The notes under the pieces: model-generated | Told to the model about the DNA's origin: nothing | Databases searched by the model: none | What the model saw: the letters and a program-made list of their open reading frames with translations, nothing else | NCBI RefSeq assembly: GCF_014637795.1 | Contig: NZ_BMFD01000008.1 | Span: forward strand, 1 to 64,000 | DNA from: Belliella aquatica | Lineage (GTDB): Bacteria; Bacteroidota; Bacteroidia; Cytophagales; Cyclobacteriaceae | Reading direction: 5' to 3' | DNA length: 64,000 nt | In this document: piece by piece, positions 54,016 to 63,036 of the stretch | Layout: every line of letters starts with the position of its first letter | How positions within the stretch are numbered: the first letter of the stretch is position 1 | Translations under genes and position numbers: made by a program

Positions 54016-57000
54016 TCCCAATTAGACTAGAAATACAAGGGCTTTATTCCTACAAGGAAAAGCAAGTCATAGAGTTTGATCAACTCACGGCAGCTGGACT
54101 TTTTGGGATTTTTGGAGCTGTAGGAAGTGGGAAATCCTCCATTTTGGAAGCTGTCCTGCTTGCACTCTATGGAAGCACCGAGCGACTTTCTGATCGTGGA
54201 GAAAAAAACAGCATGGTCAATCTGCAAAGTGAAGAGTTGCTGATCAATTTTGAATTCAAGGCAGGGAAAAACAACAGCAATACCTACCTCGGCAGATATG
54301 CTGCAAAGCGAAATCCGAAAAATTTTGATGATGTAAAACCCGCTGAGCACACCTTTTACCTTAAGACAGCATCAGAACTTCAACCATTAACACTTCGAGG
54401 TGAGGAGATTTTGGGGATGAAAAAAGAGCATTTCAAGCAAACTGTCATCATTCCTCAGGGAAAGTTCAAGGAATTTATCGACCTCACACCTGGCCCGAGA
54501 GCCGAGATGATGAAGGAGTTGTTTGGCTTAGAAAGATTCGATTTGAGCTATAAAACTGCCGGACTGCTCCGAATTGTCAAGGATGAAAAAATCAGACTTG
54601 AAACACAGCTGGCAAGCTTAGAAATCTATTCCGACGAAATCTTAGTGGAAAAAGAAAAGCTATTAGATCAAATCGCCCATCAAGCAGGTGATTTGGAAAC
54701 AGATTTTCAAAAAACAGAAGCTACCTACAAAAAGCAAGAACAGATTCAGGCGCTTTTCCAATCTCTCCAGAATTTCGAGAAAGAATGGACTCAGCTGGAA
54801 TTGAAAAAGCCATCAATTGAAAATCAGAAAGCCATTTATAAGGATTTTCTGACAGCCAAAACCTACCTCAAACCTATCTATGATCAAATCAGTGAAAAGA
54901 AGCAGGAGATCGAAAAGCATCAGGTAAGCGTCACTGACTGCGAAAGATTTAAGGAGAATTTTGTCACAGAAATCTCCAAAAAAGAGGCTGAAGAAACTGA
55001 CCTCAAAGAAAAAGCAAATAAGAAATCAGAGAGAGAATCCAAAATCAGAGACTTAGAGAAGGTCAAAGAAATCCAAGAGCTGCAACAGAAGATTCAAGAA
55101 GCAGACAAGGAAATCGAATTTATCCAACCTCATCTTGAAGCCAAGAAATTAGCTCAACAAGCTCTAGAATCGAAAATCAAATTGCTTGAAGATGTCCTAG
55201 AAGCAAACCAAACACCCAATGCGAATCAATTGGCCGAGCTGAAAAGTGCAGTAAAAGATTGGGAAACATGGACTTCTTCTAAGGAAAAACTGATTACAGA
55301 AATCAAAGATTATAAAGCTTCTATTGATCAAAGTGAAAAAGATATTGCCATACTTCAAGAGCGTATCCCTAGTAATGAAACTTCATTTGATTCTTGGGCC
55401 TTTACACTGAAAAACCAAATCAAAGCTCTTGAGTCAGACAGAGATAAATTGATCCAAAAAAGTGGATTGAGTGCACATATACATTTATTGGAAAATGGTA
55501 ACCCTTGTCCACTTTGTGGCGCGATCGATCATCCCAATCCACTCCAAGGAGAAGAGGAAAACAAATTCTTGTTGGAAATCGAATCTAATATCGAAAAGAC
55601 AAAGGCTACGCTAGAAAGCAGCTTTGATTCCTCCAAAAAACTATCAGAAGCCACCTTCAAAAAAGACACTCTGACTCAACAATATAAATCCAAAAAAACT
55701 GATTTGACTGCGATTGAGAAGCAAATCGCAAATCTGGAAACCTCACTCAAAGAGCAGAATTTTGAAAATATAGATGCAGTAAAGGCTTTCCTTCAAACCA
55801 CAGATGAGGCTATTCTGAAAAGTGAGCATCAAAGCAAGCAACTCAAAGAATGGAGGAAAAACTTGCAAGAAGGGAAAGTAAAACTAGAAGAAGAAGATCA
55901 GAAACTCCGAAACTTGGAGCAGGGGCTAAGAATGCTCCAAGCCACCCAAAATACCAAAAGAGATGACATCAAAGATTTAGGTTTTTGTCAGCCATTTTTT
56001 ACAAAAGATGCAGAAAATATCCGTCAAACAATCCAAAAGGTTCAAGATGACATCGACAGAACTGCTGATCTGCTGAGCGGAATTCAGAAGGTAATGGTAG
56101 AACTCAGAGCAAAGCAAGCTACCAATTTGGCAAATCTGGAAAATTCAAAAAAAGCCTTGAAAGAAGCGCAAAACAAAATTGAAGAACTGAACACCCTTTA
56201 TGCTCAGCGCAAAGAGGAATATCATTTTACGGACGAATCACAGCTTCAGGAACTCTATCACAACAATATGGATGCGGACAAGGTGGAGATAGAAATCAAG
56301 AACTTTGAGCAAAGAGCACATTTGGTAGAATCACGCATCGATGAAATCAAAAAGACAGAAGGAATAAACAACTTTAGCCAAGAGAACTTTGAAAGCCTGA
56401 AGGATTCTCTACAAGTTAAATTCAAAGCCTTAGAAGAAATCAAAAAGGAATTCACCTTGCTCGATCGAGAAATCAAAGACAGCCGAGAAAAGCTCAAAGA
56501 GAAAAAAGAAGTTCGCACGATCTACAGCAAACTAGAAAACAGAGAAAGCAATCTCAAAGAGTTAGAAAAGCTCTTTAAAGGCAGTGGATTTGTGAAATAT
56601 GTGAGTTCCATCTACCTCAAGGAACTCTGCAATACCGCCAACATCAGATTCAACAAACTCACCAAAAATAGTTTGAGCTTGGAAATTGACGACAACAACA
56701 CCTTTTGGGTGATAGATTATCTCAACGGAGGCAAAAAGCGTCTACTCAAAACCCTTTCCGGTGGTCAGACATTTCAAGCATCATTATGTTTGGCTTTGGC
56801 TTTGGCAGAGAAAGTCAAATCACTTAATGAGGCAGATCAGAGTTTCTTCTTTTTGGATGAAGGTTTTGGTGCCTTGGATAGAAATGCCCTTCGAGTCGTC
56901 TTCGAAACCCTCAAGGCTCTTCGACACGAAAACAGAGTTGTCGGTATCATCTCCCACGTCGAAGAACTCCAACAAGAGATTGAAGTCTATGCAAAAATTG

Positions 57001-57044
57001 AGTTGGATGCAGAAAAAGGCAGTCAGGTGAGGTATTCTTTTTGA
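54012..57044 (+). CDS. sbcC: Exonuclease SbcCD subunit C (ATPase)
   Basis: This 1010-residue SMC-like ATPase is the partner of SbcD. Walker A is GAVGSGKSS (Lys41). Two long coiled coils flank the zinc hook C499-P-L-C502 (NPCPLCGAIDHP). The ABC signature is LSGGQTFQASL (about 916), and Walker B is FFFLDEGFGALD (about 945). The length is typical. It follows sbcD with a four-base overlap. SbcCD removes hairpins formed at palindromes, which is notable in a genome with many palindromic repeats, although that link is inference. Confidence 0.95.
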   Translation: MIPIRLEIQGLYSYKEKQVIEFDQLTAAGLFGIFGAVGSGKSSILEAVLLALYGSTERLSDRGEKNSMVNLQSEELLINFEFKAGKNNSNTYLGRYAAKRNPKNFDDVKPAEHTFYLKTASELQPLTLRGEEILGMKKEHFKQTVIIPQGKFKEFIDLTPGPRAEMMKELFGLERFDLSYKTAGLLRIVKDEKIRLETQLASLEIYSDEILVEKEKLLDQIAHQAGDLETDFQKTEATYKKQEQIQALFQSLQNFEKEWTQLELKKPSIENQKAIYKDFLTAKTYLKPIYDQISEKKQEIEKHQVSVTDCERFKENFVTEISKKEAEETDLKEKANKKSERESKIRDLEKVKEIQELQQKIQEADKEIEFIQPHLEAKKLAQQALESKIKLLEDVLEANQTPNANQLAELKSAVKDWETWTSSKEKLITEIKDYKASIDQSEKDIAILQERIPSNETSFDSWAFTLKNQIKALESDRDKLIQKSGLSAHIHLLENGNPCPLCGAIDHPNPLQGEEENKFLLEIESNIEKTKATLESSFDSSKKLSEATFKKDTLTQQYKSKKTDLTAIEKQIANLETSLKEQNFENIDAVKAFLQTTDEAILKSEHQSKQLKEWRKNLQEGKVKLEEEDQKLRNLEQGLRMLQATQNTKRDDIKDLGFCQPFFTKDAENIRQTIQKVQDDIDRTADLLSGIQKVMVELRAKQATNLANLENSKKALKEAQNKIEELNTLYAQRKEEYHFTDESQLQELYHNNMDADKVEIEIKNFEQRAHLVESRIDEIKKTEGINNFSQENFESLKDSLQVKFKALEEIKKEFTLLDREIKDSREKLKEKKEVRTIYSKLENRESNLKELEKLFKGSGFVKYVSSIYLKELCNTANIRFNKLTKNSLSLEIDDNNTFWVIDYLNGGKKRLLKTLSGGQTFQASLCLALALAEKVKSLNEADQSFFFLDEGFGALDRNALRVVFETLKALRHENRVVGIISHVEELQQEIEVYAKIELDAEKGSQVRYSF

Positions 57045-57368
57045 GACGTGAGATGTGAGATATGAGAAGGGGATCTCGCAAAGATTTCCAAGGAGCAGAG
57101 GCGTCTTAAGAAAGTTGAGAATGGGGATTGGTTATTGATTATTGAGGGATACGGAGGGGCTTAGAGAGAAAAGAAGCAAGAGATAAGACGCAAGAGTGGC
57201 TCGGAGAGAATTCAAAACAGCGAAGATGTACTAAGAAGAATTCTTTTAGGAGGATTAGCCTCTATCATATCAGCGACTATCTGCCTAATCAGCGTCATCT
57301 GTGTTCCATAAAAGTAGCCTATACTTCCCTTGCAATTGAGGAGTGAGTTATAAGCTACTTATTCTATT

Positions 57369-57396
57369 GAGTAATTTTACTCAGTATATTGAGTAA
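57369..57396. promoter_or_regulatory. Possible operator: GAGTAA half-sites
   Basis: GAGTAA-TT-TTACTC (57369-57382) is a perfect palindrome with a two-base spacer, and a third GAGTAA starts at 57391. The spacing could suit a dimeric regulator, but it lies 260 bases upstream of the GH43 gene and no regulator gene is nearby. Confidence 0.25.
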
Positions 57397-57456
57397 AATA
57401 TTAAAAAGTGATACAATATATTATTAATCAATGTTTTACAAAAGTATTTTTAAGCA

Positions 57457-57485
57457 AAAAAGACAGTCAAATTGACTGTCTTTTT
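57457..57485 (+). terminator. Intrinsic terminator hairpin
   Basis: AAAAAGACAGTCAA/TTGACTGTCTTTTT is a 14-base inverted repeat around one central base, so the effective stem is about 12-13 bp with a three- to five-base loop. It ends in five T on the plus strand. It lies 410 bases after sbcC and before the GH43 gene, and may stop readthrough. Confidence 0.65.
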
Positions 57486-57653
57486 ATTTGAATAAGGAGA
57501 CAATATCCATCTCCAAAAACTCTTGCCAAGGAATTCCTCCTGGACCTATCAGTAGAGATTTTTGGGGTTTGTATTTTTTAATTGTATTTTTTACACTTAT
57601 TTATTTATATTGCTTTTGAATAAATAAACCTTAAAATCACAACCATTGAGACT

Positions 57654-58658
57654 ATGAAAAATTTCAGAGGAAGAATCGATTTGTCATGTGCAGGATTGCT
57701 TCTGGCAATTGCAGCATGTTCTGAACCGGCAGTTGAAAGCACAAATATAGCTATGCCAACAACTACTTCAGAAAGAATAGGCAATCCAATCATCACCCAC
57801 AAATACACTGCAGATCCAGCGGCGCTTGTACATCATGACACCGTATTTCTTTATGTAGGCCATGATGAAGCGCCTGCACGAAAGGAGTTTTATGAAATGC
57901 ATGAATGGCTTATTTTTTCCTCCACTGACATGGTCAATTGGGAGGAGAGAGCGGCTTTGAATGTAATAGAAACATTTGATTGGGCATCTGGCGATGCTTG
58001 GGCAGCCCATACGATTGAAAAAGATGGTAAATTCTATTGGTTTGTGACTGTCACGCACAAAGAAATCCCTGGCAAAGCAATTGGGATTGCAGTAGCAGAT
58101 TCACCAATCGGCCCTTGGAAAGATGCGCGAGGCTCAGCATTGATCACCAACGACATGACTACGGATACCGAAATCAGTTGGGATGATATTGATCCAGCTG
58201 TATTCATTGATGATGATGGAGAAGCTTATGTTTTTTGGGGAAATACAATCGCTTATTGGGCCAAATTGAAACCAAATATGATTGAGTTGGATGGCCCAAT
58301 TAATCAAATTCCACTTCCCAACTTCACAGAAGCGCCATGGGTTCACAAGAAAGGTGACTGGTATTATCTAACATACGCGTATCAATTTCCCGAAAAAACA
58401 GCCTATGCCATGAGTAAGAGCATCACAGGGCCTTGGGAATACAAAGGAATCTTAAATGAAGTTGCTGGAAATTCCAACACCAATCATCAAGCAATCATAG
58501 AATTCAAAGGAAAAGACTATTTTATCTATCACAACGGTAGTATCCCTACAGATGGAGGAAGCTTTAGAAGGTCTGTTTGCATAGACTACCTCTACTACAA
58601 TCCCGATGGTACTTTGAAAAGGATGGTGATGACAACTGAGGGAGTTGACCCGGTTTGA
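57654..58658 (+). CDS. Glycoside hydrolase family 43-type lipoprotein
   Basis: The 334-residue lipoprotein has lipobox AIAAC (Cys22), then a five-bladed GH43 propeller. Catalytic residues by pattern: base Asp54 (HKYTADPAALVH), pKa-modulating Asp in WDDIDPAVFIDDDG (about 180), and acid Glu226 in NFTEAPWVHKKG. GH43 enzymes are arabinofuranosidases or xylosidases. It is divergent in orientation from the arabinose operon on the minus strand, whose last gene ends 260 bases to the right, and fits the same pathway: releasing L-arabinose from plant glycans at the cell surface. Confidence 0.88.
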   Translation: MKNFRGRIDLSCAGLLLAIAACSEPAVESTNIAMPTTTSERIGNPIITHKYTADPAALVHHDTVFLYVGHDEAPARKEFYEMHEWLIFSSTDMVNWEERAALNVIETFDWASGDAWAAHTIEKDGKFYWFVTVTHKEIPGKAIGIAVADSPIGPWKDARGSALITNDMTTDTEISWDDIDPAVFIDDDGEAYVFWGNTIAYWAKLKPNMIELDGPINQIPLPNFTEAPWVHKKGDWYYLTYAYQFPEKTAYAMSKSITGPWEYKGILNEVAGNSNTNHQAIIEFKGKDYFIYHNGSIPTDGGSFRRSVCIDYLYYNPDGTLKRMVMTTEGVDPV

Positions 58659-58659
58659 G

Positions 58660-58707
58660 GATTTTAGATTTTAGATTTTAGATTTTAGATTTTAGATTTT
58701 AGATTTA
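58660..58707 (+). repeat. Tandem GATTTTA heptamer repeat
   Basis: Six exact GATTTTA units and a partial seventh start two bases after the GH43 stop (58658). The 7-bp period means unit number changes would be visible as length variation between strains. Confidence 0.85.
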
Positions 58708-58730
58708 AAAGGAGTAGCTTGATTTGGACA

Positions 58731-58917
58731 GTCAGTCAGCCTTTAATAAAAAATAGAAGATGGATTTAGAGTTGGCGTAGCGCCCACTCCAAAACCCACC
58801 TTCTAAAGTCTTAATTTCATCTATACAATTAAAGAATCAGTCAACTTTTAATAAGAATGAAGATAGATTCAGAATTGGCGAAAAGCCCAATCTAAAATCT
58901 ACCTTCTAAAATCTTCA
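58731..58917. repeat. Imperfect direct repeat pair, about 80 bp each
   Basis: The first unit starts GTCAGTCAGCCTTTAATAA (58731) and the second ATCAGTCAACTTTTAATAA (58847). Both continue with GAAGAT.GATT.AGA.TTGGCG and end CC.A..CTA..CTTCTAAA.TCTT. A partial third copy (CTACCTTCTAAAATCTAAAA) lies at about 61277-61300 upstream of the second four-helix-bundle gene. Confidence 0.65.
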
Positions 58918-58918
58918 A

Positions 58919-60067
58919 TTATTTAACTCCAAAATGCAGCTCAATCTTGTGGCTGTATTTTTCGCCGGGATTAAGTCTTGCAGAGGGGAAAGAGGGCTCA
59001 TTTGGTGCATTTGGAAATGTCTGCGGCTCAAGACAAAGTCCCATATATTGCGAATATGTTATGCCATTGGTCGTCAAACCACCATCTAAGAAATTGCCAG
59101 AATAAAACTGTACAGCAGGTGAATCCGCATAAAGCTCCATCACTCTTCCTGAACCCGCATGATACAATTCAGCCATTTTTGTCAGCTGACCATCATGCTG
59201 CTCTTTTACCACATAATTATGATCGTATCCACCTTTTATTTCTGAGATTCTTGCTCCAATAGTCGTTGGTGTATTAAAGTCAAATGGAGTTCCAGCAACA
59301 GCTTTCAGTTCTCCTGTAGGAATTAATTCATTATCTACCGGCGTGTATTTCGCGGCATTAATTTTCAATTCATGTCCAAGAATATCCTCTTTCATTGCAC
59401 TTAGATTGAAGTACCCATGATGCGTCAAGTTTACGATGGTTGGTTTATCTGTTGTCGCTTCAAAGCTGATCAATAGTTTATTATCCGCCGTCATTTCATA
59501 GATGACTGTAGAAACCAACTCCCCTGGAAAACCCTCTTCACCATCAGGACTCGTATAAGTCATTTTGACTTTCATAGACTCTTCGCCTTCAATAAATTCA
59601 GCGTCCCAATTCTTCCGATTGAAGCCAAAATTTCCTCCATGAAGGTGATTGTTTCCATCATTGGTAGTTACTTGGTAGCTAGTTCCATCGATTTCAAATT
59701 TACCTTTAGCAATCCTGTTTGCATATCTTCCAGCAGTTGCTCCAAGATAATAATCATTTGTGTCATACCCATCAATTAACTCGTAACCTAAAACAATGTT
59801 CTCAGATTTTCCATCTCTATCCGGCACGACCAACTTCGAAACTACAGCTCCAAAACTTGAAAGTTCTACTTCCATTCCGTTTCCATTTTCTAGATGAAAA
59901 ACCTTGGCTGTCTGATCTCCAACTGGAACTTCCTGTACTTTAACTTTAAATTTGATTTCTTTTTTCATTTCTTCTTTTTCCTCAGTTTTTGGCGAAGAAC
60001 AACTCCATATCCCGATTAAAAGGGCGGAGAACAAAATGGTGATTGATTTGAAATTCATTTTTTTCAT
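58919..60067 (-). CDS. Aldose 1-epimerase (galactose mutarotase), lipoprotein form
   Basis: The 382-residue protein interconverts alpha and beta anomers of sugars such as arabinose or galactose. It has a lipobox IGIWSCS (Cys about 23). Catalytic-site motifs: NHLHGGNFGFNRKNW (about 142-156) with the His, LTHHGYFNLSA (His, about 215), and GYDHNYVV (about 275). The acid-base Glu lies in LCLEPQTFPNAPN (about 352). The signal suggests an envelope location, unlike E. coli GalM. It lies 12 bases downstream of araD in the minus-strand arabinose operon. Confidence 0.9.
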   Translation of the reverse strand: MKKMNFKSITILFSALLIGIWSCSSPKTEEKEEMKKEIKFKVKVQEVPVGDQTAKVFHLENGNGMEVELSSFGAVVSKLVVPDRDGKSENIVLGYELIDGYDTNDYYLGATAGRYANRIAKGKFEIDGTSYQVTTNDGNNHLHGGNFGFNRKNWDAEFIEGEESMKVKMTYTSPDGEEGFPGELVSTVIYEMTADNKLLISFEATTDKPTIVNLTHHGYFNLSAMKEDILGHELKINAAKYTPVDNELIPTGELKAVAGTPFDFNTPTTIGARISEIKGGYDHNYVVKEQHDGQLTKMAELYHAGSGRVMELYADSPAVQFYSGNFLDGGLTTNGITYSQYMGLCLEPQTFPNAPNEPSFPSARLNPGEKYSHKIELHFGVK

Positions 60068-60079
60068 GTGCTTTAGGTG

Positions 60080-60778
60080 TTAACAGCCTTGACCATAATA
60101 TGCATCTTTACCATGCTTACGTTCGTAGTGCTTCTTGATCAAAGCATCTTTCAGTCTTGCTGCATTTGGGTTGATTTGGAGTGTAAGATATGCCATTTTA
60201 GCAACCTCTTCTAGTACTTTGCTATTGTAAACTGCTTTTGAAGCATCTTTTCCCCAAGCGAAAGGACCATGACTTCCTACGAGAACCATCTCTACCTCTT
60301 CAGGACTCAGGTTTTTCTCCTCAAAACAGTCCAAAATCTGCTGTCCTGTATTGTGTTCATAATCTCCTTCGATCAGTTCGTCTGACATCGGTAGAGCACA
60401 AGGAATGTCTGCGGTCAAGTGATCTGCATGGGTCGTTCCAAAATTCGGAACATCCATAATCGCCTGTGCCCAAGAAACTGCATAAGTCGAATGCGTATGA
60501 CAAATCCCACCAATATGCTTCCAATGTTTGTAAAGAAAAGCATGGGTTTTGGTATCAGAAGATGGCCGCATCTCACCCTCAATGACATTATTATCAAAGT
60601 CTACGATGACGATATCTTCCACTTTTAATTCTTCATAAGGCACACCACTTGGTTTGATAGCGAAGACGCCTTTTTCTCTATCGACTGCACTTACATTCCC
60701 AAAAGTATACACCACCAAATCCAATTTTGGCAATTGCATATTTGCGTCGTAGCAGGCTTGTTTTAGTTCTTTGTACAT
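60080..60778 (-). CDS. araD: L-ribulose-5-phosphate 4-epimerase
   Basis: This zinc enzyme (class II aldolase family) converts L-ribulose-5-phosphate to D-xylulose-5-phosphate, the last step before the pentose phosphate pathway. The 232-residue length is normal. Zinc-binding His residues lie in GGICHTHSTYAVSWAQ (about 92-107) and in GSHGPFAWGKDA (about 168-179). Typical GTTHADHLTADIPC and DALIKKHYERKHGKDAYYGQ also match AraD. It sits between the four-helix-bundle gene and the mutarotase gene. Confidence 0.94.
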   Translation of the reverse strand: MYKELKQACYDANMQLPKLDLVVYTFGNVSAVDREKGVFAIKPSGVPYEELKVEDIVIVDFDNNVIEGEMRPSSDTKTHAFLYKHWKHIGGICHTHSTYAVSWAQAIMDVPNFGTTHADHLTADIPCALPMSDELIEGDYEHNTGQQILDCFEEKNLSPEEVEMVLVGSHGPFAWGKDASKAVYNSKVLEEVAKMAYLTLQINPNAARLKDALIKKHYERKHGKDAYYGQGC

Positions 60779-60782
60779 TTGA

Positions 60783-60831
60783 TTCTAGATCTTAGATTGT
60801 AGATTTTAGATCTGAAATCTGAAATCTACAA
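60783..60831. repeat. Palindromic AGATTTTAGA-type simple sequence
   Basis: This stretch between araD and the four-helix-bundle stop contains ATTGTAGATTT and its inverted copy AAATCTACAAT, separated by TAGATCTGAAATCTG. The same word family (CTAAAATCT) occurs upstream of the gene at about 61275-61300. Confidence 0.6.
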
Positions 60832-61209
60832 TTATTTTAGAGGATTGTTTTCTTCATTATTTTTTGAGTTTGATCTATTTTTAATGGTTTTCAAACTCGA
60901 GACAAAGATCGCTGTTAATTCATTTGCCTCTTGTAGTTGTCTTGAAACATCAACCCAGCCTTTAGCTTGAATTAATTCTAACCAATAGCCACTTTCATCT
61001 GCCTCTTCTAAGACAATTTGAAGTTTTGAAATAAACTCATTATCACTTCTTGCCCTGCAGACAGCTCTGTAATTTGTGCCTACTGAAGTCGCAGATTTGA
61101 CAAGTTGATAGGAAATCACTTTTAATGAAACTGAATTTGGAAGTGATTCAATAAGATCAATTACATCGAGAGCAAATCTCTTTGTTCTTGTTTTAATTAG
61201 ACTTTGCAT
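60832..61209 (-). CDS. Four-helix-bundle protein of the 23S rRNA intervening-sequence (S23) family, second subtype
   Basis: This 125-residue protein has TKRFALDVIDLIESLPNS, VSYQLVKSATSVGTNYRAVC, then RARSDNEFISKLQIVLEEADE and GYWLEL, a well-known solo subtype in Bacteroidota. It is distinct from the copy at 13026-13379. It lies between araB and araD, interrupting an otherwise metabolic operon, and is flanked by AGATTTTAGA-type simple repeats on both sides. It has no evident role in arabinose metabolism. Confidence 0.88.
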   Translation of the reverse strand: MQSLIKTRTKRFALDVIDLIESLPNSVSLKVISYQLVKSATSVGTNYRAVCRARSDNEFISKLQIVLEEADESGYWLELIQAKGWVDVSRQLQEANELTAIFVSSLKTIKNRSNSKNNEENNPLK

Positions 61210-61362
61210 AAATGTAAAAATTAGAAGTGAAAAATGTTGAAAGCATAATAAATCTACACAATCTCCATCTCAATCTAAAATCTACCTTCTAAAATCTAAA
61301 ATTAATCCCTCCTTCATCCTTCACCCTTCCCAATTCATCCTTCTTGACCTATCCTTCTCAAC

Positions 61363-63024
61363 CTATCCTTCAATTAGTTTCCCGAACGCCACATACTCTT
61401 TGTAAAGCTTTTCGTAAACAAGGACATTGGCTGGGATTGGTTCGTAGATTTTGTCAAAACCGTTGCTCATGGCTTGTATGGCGGATTCTGTATCAGCATG
61501 AATGCCTGCAGCAACTGAAGCATACATGGCTGCACCCAAAGCTGGGGCTTGGTCGGAAGTAGCTACTTTGATCGGCATATTCAGTACGTCTGCTAGTGTC
61601 TGCATCACCAAAGTTGACTTTTTGGCAACGCCTCCAAGACCAATTACTGCATCAATCTTGACGCCTTCCTGACGGAATCTTTCTACGATGCTTTTTGATC
61701 CAAAACTGATTGCTTCTACCAAGGACTTAAACACCCGAGCAGCATCTGAACCCATATTCAAGTTTCTGATTGCACCTTTGAGTGCTTGGTTAGCATCTGG
61801 AGTTCTCCTGCCATTGATCCAATCCAAGGCTACAATTTTAGATTCCTCAACAGGTATCGCTAATGCTTCTTCAGATAATTTGACAATCAATTGATCATCA
61901 AGTTCTGTTTTTAATTTCTCTTTTTGCTCTTGATTTAAGATTTCACTTGCCTCAATCAATTCCAGAGATGGTTTAAGCAGGAGATTTTTGAACCATGCCA
62001 ATACATCACCAAAACCAGACTGACCAGCTTCCAAGCCAATTGTACCAGGAATTACAGAGCCATCTACCTGTCCACAGATTCCTGGAATCAATTTATCTCC
62101 AAGCTTTTCTTTATTGGTAACCATGATATCACAAGTTGATGTTCCCATCACCTTGATCAAGGTGTTTTCTGTAATCTCTCCTCCTACTGCTCCCGCATGT
62201 GCATCAAATGTACCGACAGAAATTACTGTTTCTTCAGAAAGTCCAAGCTTATCCGCCCATTCTTTACTCAGATTACCAGCAGCTTCATCTGAAGTGTAAG
62301 TTTCAGTGTAAAGCCTGTCCTTCAAATCAGCTAAATACGGATCAAATTTGCCAAGAAATTCTTTTGGTGGCAATCCGCCCCAGCTTTCATGCCATAGCGC
62401 TTTGTGTCCTGCTGCACATCTGCTGCGCTTCAATGCCAAGGGATCTTCGCTTCCAATCAACTGAGCAGTGATAAAATCACAATGCTCCATCCATGAAAAG
62501 GCTGCATTTTTTACCGCTTCATCTTCTCTTACAACATGGAGAATTTTGGCCCAAAACCATTCGGAAGAATAAATCCCTCCTTCGTATTTTGTGAAATCTT
62601 CACCTCCCCTTGTGCGGGCAATATGATTGATTTCATCTGCCTCTTTGATGGCAGTGTGATCTTTCCAAAGCACCATCATGGCATTTGGATTTTCAGCAAA
62701 TTCAGGCGTTAAAGCCAAAGACTGCCCTTTATTATCTACAGGTAAGGGTGAAGAGCCAGTTGTATCCACACAGATGGCTTTTACTTGGTTTTTGTCAATT
62801 CCCGACTTTGATAAAACTCCTTTGATCGTCTGCTCTAATCCTTCCAAATGATCTAAAGGATGTTGCCTAAATCTATTGGATACAGGATCACAATATTTTC
62901 CTTCTTTCCATCTCGGATACCAATAGACATGGCTTGCAAGGCAATTCCCATCTGCTGTATTTACCAAAACAGCTCTTACGGAATCAGAACCATAGTCAAG
63001 ACCAATTACATATTTATCATTCAT
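61363..63024 (-). CDS. araB: Ribulokinase
   Basis: This 553-residue FGGY-family kinase phosphorylates L-ribulose (made by L-arabinose isomerase, not in this window) to L-ribulose-5-phosphate. Motifs: VIGLDYGSDSVRAVLV (about 5-20), ICVDTTGSSPLPVD, VMGTSTCDIMV (about 292-302), and the C-terminal 'AVIGLGGVAKKSTLVMQTLADVL' (FGGY signature area). The size is typical of the araB form with the longer N-terminal domain. It is preceded by the GH51 gene (12-base gap) and followed by the four-helix-bundle gene. Confidence 0.94.
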   Translation of the reverse strand: MNDKYVIGLDYGSDSVRAVLVNTADGNCLASHVYWYPRWKEGKYCDPVSNRFRQHPLDHLEGLEQTIKGVLSKSGIDKNQVKAICVDTTGSSPLPVDNKGQSLALTPEFAENPNAMMVLWKDHTAIKEADEINHIARTRGGEDFTKYEGGIYSSEWFWAKILHVVREDEAVKNAAFSWMEHCDFITAQLIGSEDPLALKRSRCAAGHKALWHESWGGLPPKEFLGKFDPYLADLKDRLYTETYTSDEAAGNLSKEWADKLGLSEETVISVGTFDAHAGAVGGEITENTLIKVMGTSTCDIMVTNKEKLGDKLIPGICGQVDGSVIPGTIGLEAGQSGFGDVLAWFKNLLLKPSLELIEASEILNQEQKEKLKTELDDQLIVKLSEEALAIPVEESKIVALDWINGRRTPDANQALKGAIRNLNMGSDAARVFKSLVEAISFGSKSIVERFRQEGVKIDAVIGLGGVAKKSTLVMQTLADVLNMPIKVATSDQAPALGAAMYASVAAGIHADTESAIQAMSNGFDKIYEPIPANVLVYEKLYKEYVAFGKLIEG

Positions 63025-63036
63025 ATTTTCACCTGT

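Larger units (their letters stand above)
57045..57653. other. Long intergenic region without a gene
   Basis: The 609 bases hold purine-rich simple sequence (57045-57240), a stretch resembling decayed 'AATCTGCGTCATCTGCG' filler (about 57260-57310), three GAGTAA half-sites, and a terminator hairpin at 57457-57485. No open frame of credible length is present on either strand, and nothing resembles a tRNA. Confidence 0.6.

Noticed and set aside
57241-57310. A tRNA-like or coding remnant in the sbcC-GH43 gap
   Set aside because: The 'ATCTGCCTAATCAGCGTCATCTG' style wording is low-complexity filler often seen between genes in this phylum; no cloverleaf or frame can be drawn.
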